Shown: in pieces, positions 22,460 to 32,037 of the stretch | Numbering within the stretch: position 1 is the first letter of the stretch | How the letters are laid out: every line of letters begins with the position of its first letter | Source of the DNA: Candidatus Zixiibacteriota bacterium | GTDB lineage: Bacteria > Zixibacteria > MSB-5A5 > GN15 > FEB-12 | DNA: 64,000 nucleotides | NCBI GenBank assembly: GCA_022571985.1 | Contig: JACZWU010000005.1 | Coordinates: 1 to 64,000, forward strand | Direction of reading: 5' to 3' | Translations under genes and position numbers: made by a program | Notes under the pieces: generated by a model | What the model saw: the letters and a program-made list of their open reading frames with translations, nothing else | The model's database searches: none | What the model was told of the DNA's origin: nothing

Positions 22460-23491
22460 TTAATTATTTGCGGCGGCCTTTGACCAGGCCGGAGAGGTGT
22501 CCAGTCCGGGACCTGAGAGCCGGCGGGTGCCTTTTCCTGAAATATCCGCTATCCATATTGAGCCGTCCGTTGTAGAAAAGGTCAACCACTTGGAATCCGG
22601 AGAAAAAGAAGGCGATATAGTATAGAGGCTGGTTCCTACCGGAGGCGTGAATACCTCATAATCTGCTGATAAGTCAGGATTAGTGATATAGATGCCGGGA
22701 TTGTTAAGGTCGTTTTTGACATAGGCCAGCCAGTTTCCATCCGGCGACCAGCATGGAGCCACTTTCTTAAGATTTCTTTCTGACCTGACGCGGATCGAAT
22801 CCTGATGCATCATATATTCATTGCTTTTCAGTATGACCAGTCCTTTCGGCTTAAGTTCATAGAAGGCTACAAAAGCAACATCCCCTTTGGCATTCATGGT
22901 TGGCGCTATCATGAAATCGGCCATGACCTGCCAGTCCTTTCGCAAAAGCTCAATGTCACTGCCGTCAGGATTCATAGTGCAAATCTGGTAATTCGGCTCA
23001 AAAGCATCCACGTAATTGGCATTCATATCTTTCCAGTAAACTATTTTTTTGCCGTCGGCGCTCCACTCCGGGTCGCGGCTGCCAAGACCGTCGGTAATTT
23101 TCAACCACCAGAATCTGTTGTTGGCGTAAGCAGAATCAAGAAAAGCCTTAAAAATGTCATAGACTTTATGTTTGCCGCCCATAGCATCCGGTCCCTGCAA
23201 ATCAACCATGCCGGAGCGAGTGAAGAGAATTTCTCTGTTATCTGCAGACCAGGCCAGGCGGCCATCGCCATTGTTTACATCACATATTTCTTCCTGGCGG
23301 CCGGATTTTATATCCAAGACCCAGACACTTTTCTCTCTTAAGAAAGCGATTTTGCCCGAGGGCTCGCCGATAGACCCCGCCAGTTCAGCAGGCATCTTGT
23401 CGGCTGCAAATGAAGAGGAAAAAACAGCAGTAGCCATAAGAATCGCTGCAATTAGACAAAGCGGTATCCTGTTAAGTCTCAAGCTGAACAC
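22460..23491 (-). CDS. TolB-like beta-propeller (PD40 repeats), exported
   Basis: 343 residues with a signal peptide (about 1-29, cleavage after SSFAA). Several PD40/WD40-like blades recur with the pattern 'aWSpDgk.i.f' (DGRLAWSADNREILF, DPEWSADGKKIVYW, APCWSPDGNWLAYV, SPSFSPDSKWLTFS). This is the propeller of TolB and related periplasmic proteins; without an N-terminal TolB domain it is best called TolB-like. Likely a periplasmic binding or scaffold protein. It ends at a strong terminator. Confidence 0.8.
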   Translation of the reverse strand: MFSLRLNRIPLCLIAAILMATAVFSSSFAADKMPAELAGSIGEPSGKIAFLREKSVWVLDIKSGRQEEICDVNNGDGRLAWSADNREILFTRSGMVDLQGPDAMGGKHKVYDIFKAFLDSAYANNRFWWLKITDGLGSRDPEWSADGKKIVYWKDMNANYVDAFEPNYQICTMNPDGSDIELLRKDWQVMADFMIAPTMNAKGDVAFVAFYELKPKGLVILKSNEYMMHQDSIRVRSERNLKKVAPCWSPDGNWLAYVKNDLNNPGIYITNPDLSADYEVFTPPVGTSLYTISPSFSPDSKWLTFSTTDGSIWIADISGKGTRRLSGPGLDTSPAWSKAAANN

Positions 23492-23564
23492 TCCATTCTT
23501 CAGTTTTATCAGGGCAGCAAGATAGCCGGTCGGGTTGGAATGTCAACCTCGGCAGCGGCCGTTT

Positions 23565-24416
23565 CTACCAGTTGAAAAACTTCTTTAGTTCAATTCTGGC
23601 GCGAACACCTGACAGGCCGAGGTCAACTCTGCTCTCGGTGTTACCGGCATAGGAAGCCACTACTTCCTGATTTTGAGTATTATACCAGGCTACGTTGTTA
23701 AAGTTCAAGTAAAGGTAGTTAACGTCTACTCCCAGGGACATTGATCCAAAATTCAAAGGATACTCGGCACCGGCACTTAGCGACAGGCCGATATTGCTGT
23801 CTTTGAAAGTAGCATTAATAGCCGCCGGCAGAGAACTCGAAAGATTGATATTTTCATACTCATCCCAGACATCCCAGCTGACCTGATAGAAGCCGATCCC
23901 GGCGCCTAATTTAATAGCCAGATTTGTAAGATGATTCCTTGAGTTGGGCGGATTGGTCAGATAGAAATGCAAGGCCGAGGTCAGGCCGTAAACTTTAATT
24001 TCAGAGATAAGCTCTGTCACTGTAGTGCTGCCACCGGGAGGATTATAGGCAAAATTGCCGGACTCATTCTGGCCCAGCTTCATCCAATATTCTCCGCCAA
24101 TTGATACGGCAAACTTCTTGTTAAACATCCAGCCAAATTCCAGGCCGAAAGAATTAGCTTTGTTTAGCCACTCAATCTGGGTTGTTGGAAACTGGGCGCT
24201 GGTGTAATTAGCAAAATCATTGTAATCATTGTTCTTATTGATTCTATTCACGGCGTAGCTGCCTGAGAGCCAGTACAATTTTTTGTGCTGCTCCTGCTTT
24301 ATTTCAGATTTTTTCATATAATGATCTATGATTTCTTGCTCGGTTAACTGAGCTGCAACTGGCAGTGCCAGAATTGCCGCTGCCCCTATGGCCAAGGCTA
24401 TGAGTTTAAGACGCAT
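23565..24416 (-). CDS. Outer-membrane beta-barrel protein
   Basis: 283 residues: a signal peptide (1-22, ALPVAAQ), a short charged helical region (EIIDHYMKKSEIKQEQHKK), then repeated amphipathic strands rich in Gly, Tyr and Asn, ending in Phe-Asn-Trp, which is typical of the last strand recognised by BamA. No enzyme motif. It lies upstream of the propeller gene on the same strand (73-base gap). Specific role unknown. Confidence 0.75.
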   Translation of the reverse strand: MRLKLIALAIGAAAILALPVAAQLTEQEIIDHYMKKSEIKQEQHKKLYWLSGSYAVNRINKNNDYNDFANYTSAQFPTTQIEWLNKANSFGLEFGWMFNKKFAVSIGGEYWMKLGQNESGNFAYNPPGGSTTVTELISEIKVYGLTSALHFYLTNPPNSRNHLTNLAIKLGAGIGFYQVSWDVWDEYENINLSSSLPAAINATFKDSNIGLSLSAGAEYPLNFGSMSLGVDVNYLYLNFNNVAWYNTQNQEVVASYAGNTESRVDLGLSGVRARIELKKFFNW

Positions 24417-24588
24417 CTTTGCCTCCTGATTTGAGATTCAGATTTTTCTCAATTATCGGAAAGATTTCACTAATACTTGATTATTAAGGCTATGAGCAAA
24501 GTCTTATAGCTAAAACTGTATAGAAAATGACTCTAATTAAGTTGCTGCTATGATAGCAAGATCGGTTAAGCTATTGAAAAGAAGGAGC

Positions 24589-25146
24589 TTAGCCGTCGCT
24601 TTTCGATAAAGTGATTTCTTTCTGGGCCTGATATTTACCCTTTTTGTCGCTATAGGACTTGAGGCACTCCCTATCTGCCTCCAAAAAGAGCAGCTGAGCG
24701 ATTCCTTCGTTCGCATAAATTCTGACAGGCAGTCCCGAAGTATTTGACAGGGAAATAGTTGCATAGCCTTCCCACTCCGGTTCAAAAGGTGTCACGTTGA
24801 CCACTATGCCGCAGCGGGCATAGGTGGATTTTCCGAGGCAGATCGTAATAATATTGCGGGGAATTTTGAAGTATTCGCGGGTTCTGGCCAAAACAAAAGA
24901 TTGGGGACTTATTAATATTGAATCAGCTTTTATATCTTTGAACAGGGCAGAATTATCTGCTTTGGGATCCAGTTCGCCGGCGCCATTTGGCTCAAACATT
25001 TTGAATTCATCTGCCAGGCTAATGTCATACCCATAAGATGAAACCCCGTAACTGATTCCATTGCGGATTTGTGTTTCTTCAAAGGGATTTATCATCCCAT
25101 GATTTTTGGACATTTCTATAATCCACTGGTCAGATTTTACCGGCAT
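24589..25146 (-). CDS. dcd: dCTP deaminase
   Basis: 185 residues, close to the usual ~190. It deaminates dCTP to dUTP for thymidylate synthesis. The motif [20 protein letters not shown] carries the catalytic Glu region, and [16 protein letters not shown] matches the trimer and Mg-binding segment. N-terminal [15 protein letters not shown] aligns with the family. It is transcribed divergently from the cobO operon. A weak hairpin overlapping the stop (24564-24594) may end the transcript. Confidence 0.92.
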   Translation of the reverse strand: MPVKSDQWIIEMSKNHGMINPFEETQIRNGISYGVSSYGYDISLADEFKMFEPNGAGELDPKADNSALFKDIKADSILISPQSFVLARTREYFKIPRNIITICLGKSTYARCGIVVNVTPFEPEWEGYATISLSNTSGLPVRIYANEGIAQLLFLEADRECLKSYSDKKGKYQAQKEITLSKSDG

Positions 25147-25222
25147 TTCAATTTCCTCTCAAGCCCGTTCGTTCAATTTTAATTAAAATAGCACATAACA
25201 GTCAGACTGTAAACCTCCTCAA

Positions 25223-25251
25223 TTGACATAATCCATAAACTGGTGCATACT
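25223..25251 (+). promoter_or_regulatory. Promoter of the cobO operon
   Basis: TTGACA (25223-25228), 17 bases, CATACT (25246-25251), about 30 bases before the cobO ATG. No cobalamin riboswitch lies in the short leader. Confidence 0.55.
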
Positions 25252-25283
25252 AAAAAGGCGCATGAATAAGACAGATATCAAAC

Positions 25284-25835
25284 ATGACAGCTAAGACCAA
25301 AGAAGAAAAACGCGGGCTCTTAATTGTATACACCGGCAACGGCAAAGGCAAGACCACCGCCGCCCTGGGGATGTGTGTCAGGGCCGTTGGCTATGACTGG
25401 AAGGTGTCTATCATTCAGTTTGTCAAAGGCAGCTGGAAGTACGGCGAACTTAAAGGGATCAAGAAACTTGAGCCGAATGTTGAACTTATGACAGTCGGGG
25501 AAGGCTTTGTAGGCATTGTCGACGACACCAAGGATTTCAAGGAGCATGTCAGAGCCGCTAAAGAAGGAATAGCTGCTGCAATTGAAAAAATTAAATCAGA
25601 AAAATTCAATATAGTTATTTTGGATGAACTCAATGTTGCTCATAAACTGGGGCTGGTAAATCAGGAAGATATAGAATCTCTTCTCCAGGCTAAGCCCCCC
25701 CAACAGCACCTGGTCATAACCGGCCGGGATGCCCCGGACTGGCTAATCAACAGAGCAGATTTAGTCACAGAAATGAAAGAGATAAAGCATCCTTACCAGC
25801 AAGGCATAATGGCTCAGAAAGGTGTCGATTGGTGA
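25284..25835 (+). CDS. cobO: Corrinoid adenosyltransferase (CobO/BtuR family)
   Basis: 183 residues. The P-loop YTGNGKGKTTAAL starts near residue 16, and the CobO-type segment VILDELNVAHKLGL follows. It transfers adenosyl from ATP to cob(I)alamin or cobyrinic acid diamide to make coenzyme B12. This fits an organism that uses B12 enzymes such as class II ribonucleotide reductase, but no B12 biosynthesis cluster is present here. The next gene starts inside its stop codon (GTGA overlap). Confidence 0.93.
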   Translation: MTAKTKEEKRGLLIVYTGNGKGKTTAALGMCVRAVGYDWKVSIIQFVKGSWKYGELKGIKKLEPNVELMTVGEGFVGIVDDTKDFKEHVRAAKEGIAAAIEKIKSEKFNIVILDELNVAHKLGLVNQEDIESLLQAKPPQQHLVITGRDAPDWLINRADLVTEMKEIKHPYQQGIMAQKGVDW

Positions 25836-26719
25836 GGGTGGCAGTCACCGGTGCCACCGGCTTCGTGGGCCGGCATTTGGTAGAAAGACTTCTTAAAGAC
25901 TCGCACGAAGTTACTATTGTGGCTAACCGCAGGTCTGGAGCAAAGTTATTTTCTGACAGAGTTAAATACGCCAGAGCATCGGTGCATAATGCTCCTGATT
26001 TGCAAGAAGCTTTTTCTGACTGCCAGGCAGTCTTTCATCTTGTTGGTATAATCGCCGAGACCAGAAAGAATACATTTAAAACGACAGTCGAAGAGGGCAC
26101 CAAAAATGTTATTTCCGCCTGCCGGCATAATAACGTAGGGACAATTATCTATTTATCCGCACTGGGTACTTCAGCTGAGGCCGAGTCAAAATACTTCGCA
26201 ACAAAATGGGCAGCAGAGCAATCCGTGAAAAATTCCGGACTTAATTGGACGATTTTTCGCCCCTCTATTATTTATGGACGAGACGATGGTTTTCTGGCGA
26301 TGATGTCAAAGATTATTAAACTTTCGCCGTTTGTTCCGATATTTGGAGATGGTAAGTATAAACTTCAGCCGGTTTATGTCGGAGATTTAGTCGATGCTAT
26401 GGCCAAGTCACTGGCAATCAAAGAGTGCCAGGGAGAGACAATTGAAATTGGCGGAGCAGAGCCGCTGGAATATGTCGAAATTATTAACTCGATAAAGAAA
26501 GCGCTCAAGAGAAAACGAATGAACTTATTCATACCAATGGCGGTTATAAAACCTGTTGCGGTTTTGCTTGAGAAAATGCTCAAACCGTCGCCTTTGACAA
26601 CCGACCAGCTGATTATGCTGGAAATAGGCTCTGTTTGCGATTTGAGTAAAATGAAAAGACTGTTTGAAATTGATCCTGTCGGATTCGATGAAGGTCTAAA
26701 GAAAGTTTTGGAGAATTAA
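25832..26719 (+). CDS. NAD(P)-binding epimerase-like protein (atypical SDR, NDUFA9-like)
   Basis: 295 residues from the GTG at 25832, which overlaps the cobO stop by four bases. The Rossmann motif VTGATGFVGRHLV begins near residue 5. The atypical SDR pattern VVFHLVGI-like (AVFHLVGIIAET) and a modified YxxxK (KYFATKW) follow, and FRPSIIYG is typical of the family. Related proteins include NDUFA9-like and ubiquinone-associated reductases. Substrate unknown. Co-transcribed with cobO and trxB. Confidence 0.8.
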   Translation: MRVAVTGATGFVGRHLVERLLKDSHEVTIVANRRSGAKLFSDRVKYARASVHNAPDLQEAFSDCQAVFHLVGIIAETRKNTFKTTVEEGTKNVISACRHNNVGTIIYLSALGTSAEAESKYFATKWAAEQSVKNSGLNWTIFRPSIIYGRDDGFLAMMSKIIKLSPFVPIFGDGKYKLQPVYVGDLVDAMAKSLAIKECQGETIEIGGAEPLEYVEIINSIKKALKRKRMNLFIPMAVIKPVAVLLEKMLKPSPLTTDQLIMLEIGSVCDLSKMKRLFEIDPVGFDEGLKKVLEN

Positions 26720-26723
26720 ATTA

Positions 26724-27674
26724 ATGTCTGAAAAAAATTACGATGTCATTATTGTCGGCGGGGGACCGGGCGGATTATGTGCCGGAATGTATGCGGCCAG
26801 AGCTATGCGTAAAACCGTTTGTCTGGAAAGATTCTTGACCGGAGGTCAAATCGCGCTGACAGGCGACGTCGAGGATTATCCCGGCTTTGAGCATATTTTG
26901 GGCTCGGAGCTGGCCAAAAAATTTACCGACCACGCCGTAAAATTCGGTCTTGAGATTGAAAGAGAAGAAGTTGCAGATATTTATAGTGACGGAGATGACC
27001 GTCTGGTGCGCTGCGAATCAGGGAATATATATAGGGGTAAAGTGGTTATCCTGTCTACCGGCGGTACACCGGTAAAACTTGAAGTTTCTGGAGAAGAAGG
27101 GTATAGCGGTAAAGGTGTTTCATACTGCGCCATCTGTGACGGTGCCTTTTTCAAAGACAAAGTAATTGCGGTAGTTGGCGGAGGGGATGCTGCTGTTGAA
27201 GAAGGCACCTTTTTGACCAAATACGGCTCAAAGGTTTACATTATTCACAGGCGTGACCAGTTCAGAGCACAAAAAATCATACAGCAAAGAGCATTTGATA
27301 ATCCAAAGATAGAAATTATCTGGGATACAGTGGTGGATTCGATAATCGGCGATGACAAGTCTGTTACAAGTCTCAGACTAAAGAATGTCAAGACCGGCGA
27401 AAATTCTGATTTGGGGATAGGAGCAATTTTCATATATGTAGGCTTTCATCCCAACACCGGCCTCCTGAAAGGGCAGATTGAAACAGATGAAAACGGCTAC
27501 ATTCTAACTAATGACCTTATGGAAACTAACATAAAAGGAATATATGCCTGCGGCGATGTCAGGTCCCAATTGGTCAGACAGGTAACAAATGCTGTCGGCG
27601 ACGCAACCACGGCTGCGGTGGCTGCTGAGAAGTATATAGAAGAACTTGAAGACAAGTTAGCCCAAAGGGTTTAA
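26724..27674 (+). CDS. trxB: Thioredoxin-disulfide reductase
   Basis: 316 residues, normal length. It reduces thioredoxin with NADPH and FAD. FAD motif GGGPGGLCAGMYAARA (11-26), redox pair CAIC (about 137-140), NADPH motif GGGDAAVEEGT, and the C-terminal FAD segment IYACGDVRSQ. Four bases separate it from the preceding gene, so it is the last gene of the cobO operon. Confidence 0.95.
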   Translation: MSEKNYDVIIVGGGPGGLCAGMYAARAMRKTVCLERFLTGGQIALTGDVEDYPGFEHILGSELAKKFTDHAVKFGLEIEREEVADIYSDGDDRLVRCESGNIYRGKVVILSTGGTPVKLEVSGEEGYSGKGVSYCAICDGAFFKDKVIAVVGGGDAAVEEGTFLTKYGSKVYIIHRRDQFRAQKIIQQRAFDNPKIEIIWDTVVDSIIGDDKSVTSLRLKNVKTGENSDLGIGAIFIYVGFHPNTGLLKGQIETDENGYILTNDLMETNIKGIYACGDVRSQLVRQVTNAVGDATTAAVAAEKYIEELEDKLAQRV

Positions 27675-28020
27675 TCTTGTCCCTAAATTATATTTAGTCA
27701 TTGACTTGTATTTGACTGGTTAGTCGCAAATCCTGCCCCGCTTCTCTCTTTCTCCTTGCCAAATTGACGGCTACTTGTTATATTCCCCATGGCGATACTA
27801 ACCTTTTCGAATGGCAACCGGGTATGACAGTCATTTCGATTATTTACTCATTTCGAGGTTTTCTATAGATATGGGAGTGGTGTGCGCTGGACCTCCAGCC
27901 GCCTGACGTTAGAGTCGGGCATCCCCCCTCCACCACTCCCTTTTTTATTGTTCAAATTTAGCTAATAAACTCTTCTGTCAGTCTGACGATAATTACAGAG
28001 ACTGTGAGAACAAAATAGCT
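27675..28020. other. Intergenic region between trxB and a sensor kinase
   Basis: About 345 bases without a reading frame. Two TTGAC sequences (27706 and 27764) lack a good -10 at normal spacing. The last third carries the Y-shaped RNA candidate described separately, and the rest is the leader of the kinase gene. Confidence 0.6.
27873..27946 (+). ncRNA. Candidate small RNA with three-way junction and built-in terminator
   Basis: GGGAGTGGTG (27873-27882) pairs perfectly with CACCACTCCC (27931-27940), followed by TTTTTT. Inside are two hairpins: GCTGG-ACCT-CCAGC (27886-27899) and GCCTGAC-GTTAGA-GTCGGGC (27901-27920, one G-U). A C-rich single strand (ATCCCCCCT) joins them to the closing stem. 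A TATAGAT box (27864-27870) lies at the right distance for a start at the first G, although the -35 is poor. About 74 nt. It lacks the SRP, 6S, tmRNA and tRNA signatures I know. It could instead be an elaborate terminator for trxB. Confidence 0.5.
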
Positions 28021-29961
28021 ATGTCTATAATTAAAAAACTTTTAAAACCCAGCCTTTTGTTGCGTCTGACAAACGTGATTTTTCTGCAGATTATTTTTGT
28101 CTTCGCAGCTTTGGTAATAATCCTTTTCAGCCCGGCGGAAGAAATAAATTTTGCAGGGCAAAAAGATATGGTTCTAAAGAGCTTAAGCAGAACCACCCAA
28201 ATGATAGCTGCGGTAGTGGCCTTGCAGCCATATAGTGCTAAAGATCAGCCGGTTTCTGAAAAAATAAGAGAAATGACTGATGATATTCTCCTGGCAGAAA
28301 AATGGATAGTACATGCCGACCTGTTCATTTTGGATGATAAGGGTAACTACCGGAAAGTTCATACCTACCATTCTGAACTGGACCTGAAGGAAGAGAGCAT
28401 TCTTCTTCCCCCGGAACCGTTTAAGTTCACCAATCATGACGGTATAATCGGTCCGCTGTATACTGAAAGCGATTATTTGGGATATTTTTATCCGTTTGAA
28501 CTTCGTAAAAACACCCTGGCTACAATCGGAGTAGCAGTTAATCATGAGCTTCTAATTTCCAATCGTGGCAGTGTTAAATATGCCTTATTATTGATTTTCC
28601 TGGCGGCAACTTTAATATCTCTTTTGACTGTTTACATGTTAGTCAAGTGGTTCCAGGAGCCAATGAGCAAGATAATCAATCGCATGGATAAAATTGCCGG
28701 AGGGGGCATTTATTACCAGATCAAAGCCGAAGGTAATGAGGAGACGCGGCAGCTGGCTGAAGCATTTAATGAAATGTCAGCTCAATTGTATGACAGTAGC
28801 AGAGAAGTTGCTCATTATCATGACAGGCTTTCGGAAGTAAATAGAAGCAATCTGACTTCTAAAAGATTTCTTTCAGCCCTCATCAACAATTCACCTGATT
28901 CTTTGATAGTTGCTTCCGCCGATGGTCAGATAATGATTTTTAATAATCAGGCGATCAAATCGTTTGGGTATGAAAGTGATCAGGATATAATTGGTCATGG
29001 CCTACAGGAGCTATTTACCCAGTCGGTAGAGGAATTAATCAGAAGCAGCCATGATTCAGCCTCAGCCAAAGGTGTTGAAGTTCTTTGCTGGAAAAAAGAC
29101 AAATCTTTGTTCCCTGCTTTCGCCAAGATTTCGGCAATCAAAGTGGCCGATAGTTCGGAGTCGGCCTATCTGTTTATAATCAGGGATATCACCGAAAGTA
29201 AGACGTTTCAACAGATGATGATTCGTTTAAACAAAAACTATACTCGCGGCGAGATGGCCGGCGACATTGCCCACGATATTAATAACTATCTGGCTGTGTT
29301 AATGGGAAATGTTGAATTGATCCCGATGTTTCTGAAGAAGAACAATATGGAAAAGGTTGAGGAGAAACTGGTCCAGATGAAAAAAACCCTCGACAAAATT
29401 AACAACTATACTTCCGGACTGCTCGACAGCGAGCATGATGACGTTAAGTTTAACAGGATACATGTAAATCAGATTATAGAAAACGTGCTGGCATTTTTAA
29501 AACCGCAGAAAAGATGCTATGGCATAAATGTAGTCACAGAATTATCTACCGAGCTGCCGGTCATTGATGCCGACCCGGCCAAACTACAGCAGCTTTTGGT
29601 GAATATGTTCTCCAACTCCTGCGATGCGCTGCATGACTGTAAAACGGAAAAGACAATCCGAATCAGGACCTTGAGTTCTTTCACCAATGGCCAGCACATG
29701 ATCCGTATAGAAATAAATGATAACGGTTCGGGCGTTGCCAAAGAGAAAAGGGAAAAACTCTTCATGGAGAGATTCACAACAAAACCTAAAGGGCACGGCA
29801 TAGGTCTGATTACCTGCCGCCGCATTGTTGAAGCTCATGGAGGTTCTGTCGGCTATGACTTTACAGATGGAACTACATTTTATATTGAATTACCGCAGAG
29901 CCAGGGTGAATCTGCAGAGAGCAGCAAAACTGCCGAAGTATTACTTTCACCGCAAGTTTAG
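28021..29961 (+). CDS. Membrane sensor histidine kinase (HAMP-PAS-HisKA-HATPase)
   Basis: 646 residues. One N-terminal membrane helix (about 14-36), an extracytoplasmic sensor region, a second helix (~188-212), a HAMP linker, a PAS domain (ALINNSPDSLIVASADGQ, ~290-400), then HisKA with the phospho-acceptor in DIAHDINNYLAVLMGN. HATPase boxes: N (LVNMFSNSCDALHD), G1 (NDNGSGV) and G2 (KGHGIGL). All catalytic elements are intact. Its HisKA is of the same subtype as the degenerate one at 14.3 kb. No response regulator is encoded beside it; the next gene is another kinase. Confidence 0.9.
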   Translation: MSIIKKLLKPSLLLRLTNVIFLQIIFVFAALVIILFSPAEEINFAGQKDMVLKSLSRTTQMIAAVVALQPYSAKDQPVSEKIREMTDDILLAEKWIVHADLFILDDKGNYRKVHTYHSELDLKEESILLPPEPFKFTNHDGIIGPLYTESDYLGYFYPFELRKNTLATIGVAVNHELLISNRGSVKYALLLIFLAATLISLLTVYMLVKWFQEPMSKIINRMDKIAGGGIYYQIKAEGNEETRQLAEAFNEMSAQLYDSSREVAHYHDRLSEVNRSNLTSKRFLSALINNSPDSLIVASADGQIMIFNNQAIKSFGYESDQDIIGHGLQELFTQSVEELIRSSHDSASAKGVEVLCWKKDKSLFPAFAKISAIKVADSSESAYLFIIRDITESKTFQQMMIRLNKNYTRGEMAGDIAHDINNYLAVLMGNVELIPMFLKKNNMEKVEEKLVQMKKTLDKINNYTSGLLDSEHDDVKFNRIHVNQIIENVLAFLKPQKRCYGINVVTELSTELPVIDADPAKLQQLLVNMFSNSCDALHDCKTEKTIRIRTLSSFTNGQHMIRIEINDNGSGVAKEKREKLFMERFTTKPKGHGIGLITCRRIVEAHGGSVGYDFTDGTTFYIELPQSQGESAESSKTAEVLLSPQV

Positions 29962-30012
29962 ACACCTTAACTTTTACTTGTTCCTGCCCGAATAGCAGAC
30001 AATCTTTTTGCT

Positions 30013-32034
30013 GTGAAGGCACCGCAAAAAACATCGTATTATAAATTTAATCAGAACGTAATTGCGGTAGTGACGATTGGTCTGGCGCTTTTAATTTTGA
30101 TTGTGACCTGGATCGGCGTTCAACAGAGCCGGCGGAACAGTCTTGATCTGCTTATTTCACAGGGGGCGTCGTTTACCGAGGGTCTGGCGCGAGCAGCCGA
30201 AAACGCTATAAAATCTGAACAGATAATAGATTATTATGTTCGCCAGAGATTTGCAGAGCTGATACGAGGGCTTAATCTAAGAACAGCAGCAAAACCAAGT
30301 TCTGATTTTTTGAGACAGGCCTCGCTTGACCAGCAAATAGAAGGGATTTTCATTTTTGATAATCAGGCGAAACTAGTCCACGGAGCTGCCGCGCACCAGT
30401 ATTACGAAGGCTTGCCGGAATTTATTTATGAAGAAGTCGCGCAGCTTATACAACACCCTGAAAATAATTTTGTACTTCTTTTAGATGAAGGTGATGGTGC
30501 CGAGCCGCCGGTTCACTACTATCTTGAAATTACCAGCGGTCTCCACCAGGTGATTGTCATTGTCGATGATGCCACGTTTTATGCCGAAGCTCTCCGAGAA
30601 ACACAGATTGGCTATCTGGCGCAGGGCATGGCCAGAGAAAAAGGGGTAGAGTATATAATTTATCAGGCACCTGAAGGCATCATCTTTTCATCCCGTCGCA
30701 CCGCCCATCTTTTGTCTATCGAATCTGATCCGTTTTTGAGTGAAGCACTTGAGGCTGATACCATCTCTCATCGCCAGATCGAATTCGAAAGCGAACCGGT
30801 GCTGGAACTGGTTCGGCCGTTCTCTTCGCCGGATTTCAGATTCGGATTGTTAAGGGTCGGTTTGTCTCTTCAAAAATATCTGGCTATTTCACAGGGCTAT
30901 AATTTAAGGCTCCTGATTATTACGCTGGTTATGGCCGCCTTAGTTCTGGCAACACTTTTATTTTTGAGAGCGCGCAGAATCAAAACCGAAAGCGAAATGA
31001 AGTATGAAAAGATTAAATCTGTAACGGATAGAATTTTTGAGCAGATGAAGACCGGTGTGGCGGCGATTAACCGAAAAGGCTTTATCACTTTGACAAATGC
31101 TGCTTTTGAAAATACAATTTCTATGCAGAAGCTTGTTGGGAAAAGCTGGAATGACATCAGCCGGAAAATAGGGCTGAATCTGGAGAAGCTTGAGGCACTT
31201 GGTGATAAGTTGACTGAGACAGAAATAACTGTCACCATAAACGGACAGAAGAAAGTTTTGTTAATTGCTCTGTCCGGATTAGGTGGTTCGGATGAAAGTG
31301 AAGGAGAGACCATACTTGTTTTCTATGACATCACCAGACTAAAAGAGTTTGAAACAGAGTCAGCTCGGCGCGAGCGTCTATCAGAGATGGGACAACTGGC
31401 AGCCGGAGTGGCCCACGAAATTCGTAATCCGCTGAATGCAATTTCTATTGCGGCGCAGCGTCTGGCCGCAGAATTTCGTCCGAGCGAAAACGAACAGGAA
31501 TATTTGAGCATTGCAAATAATATGAGGTCTGAGTCTAAACGGCTGGATAATATTATCACCAAATTTTTGGCGATGGCCAAGTCAGAGCAAAAACAGACTG
31601 AAGAAATTAATATCAAAGAGTACTTTTTAAATGAAATAAAAGTTCTGGAAGTTGAGGCCTCTCAACTGGGCATAGAGATGACATTCCAAATCGAAGACGG
31701 CCTCAAACTGACTGCGGATAAAGGCAGCCTGATGCAGCTGGTCACTAATTTTTATAATAATTCCAAAGAAGCTTTAAATGGCAGGCCGGGTAAATTTATG
31801 ATATCTGCCAGCAGAACAGAGTCAGGCTTGATGATTTCCTTTGATGACTCTGGCCCCGGGATTGAAGAAGATATTGCCAATGAAATTTTCCGGCCATTTT
31901 TCACGACCAAAGAATCTGGCACCGGTCTGGGCTTGCCAACCATAGATAGAATTGTTCGCGAGCTGGGGGGAGAGGTAAAGCTGGGTAAGAGTAAGCTTGG
32001 TGGCGCTAATTTTGTGGTGACGTTTAGGCTGTAG
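30013..32034 (+). CDS. Membrane sensor histidine kinase, NtrB/ZraS-like
   Basis: 673 residues from a GTG start. Two membrane helices (about 15-37 and ~298-320) flank a ~260-residue extracytoplasmic sensor. A PAS-like domain, HisKA (GVAHEIRNPLNAISIAAQRL) and a complete HATPase (N box LVTNFYNNSKEAL, GPGIEEDI, GTGLGLPTIDR) follow. This HisKA subtype usually pairs with NtrC-type sigma-54 regulators, but none is present here. It follows the previous kinase gene after about 50 bases on the same strand. Confidence 0.88.
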   Translation: MKAPQKTSYYKFNQNVIAVVTIGLALLILIVTWIGVQQSRRNSLDLLISQGASFTEGLARAAENAIKSEQIIDYYVRQRFAELIRGLNLRTAAKPSSDFLRQASLDQQIEGIFIFDNQAKLVHGAAAHQYYEGLPEFIYEEVAQLIQHPENNFVLLLDEGDGAEPPVHYYLEITSGLHQVIVIVDDATFYAEALRETQIGYLAQGMAREKGVEYIIYQAPEGIIFSSRRTAHLLSIESDPFLSEALEADTISHRQIEFESEPVLELVRPFSSPDFRFGLLRVGLSLQKYLAISQGYNLRLLIITLVMAALVLATLLFLRARRIKTESEMKYEKIKSVTDRIFEQMKTGVAAINRKGFITLTNAAFENTISMQKLVGKSWNDISRKIGLNLEKLEALGDKLTETEITVTINGQKKVLLIALSGLGGSDESEGETILVFYDITRLKEFETESARRERLSEMGQLAAGVAHEIRNPLNAISIAAQRLAAEFRPSENEQEYLSIANNMRSESKRLDNIITKFLAMAKSEQKQTEEINIKEYFLNEIKVLEVEASQLGIEMTFQIEDGLKLTADKGSLMQLVTNFYNNSKEALNGRPGKFMISASRTESGLMISFDDSGPGIEEDIANEIFRPFFTTKESGTGLGLPTIDRIVRELGGEVKLGKSKLGGANFVVTFRL

Positions 32035-32037
32035 CTC

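Noticed and set aside
27873-27946. SRP (4.5S) RNA or tRNA identity for the structured RNA
   Set aside because: The SRP GGAAG tetraloop and the tRNA T-loop and anticodon features are absent.
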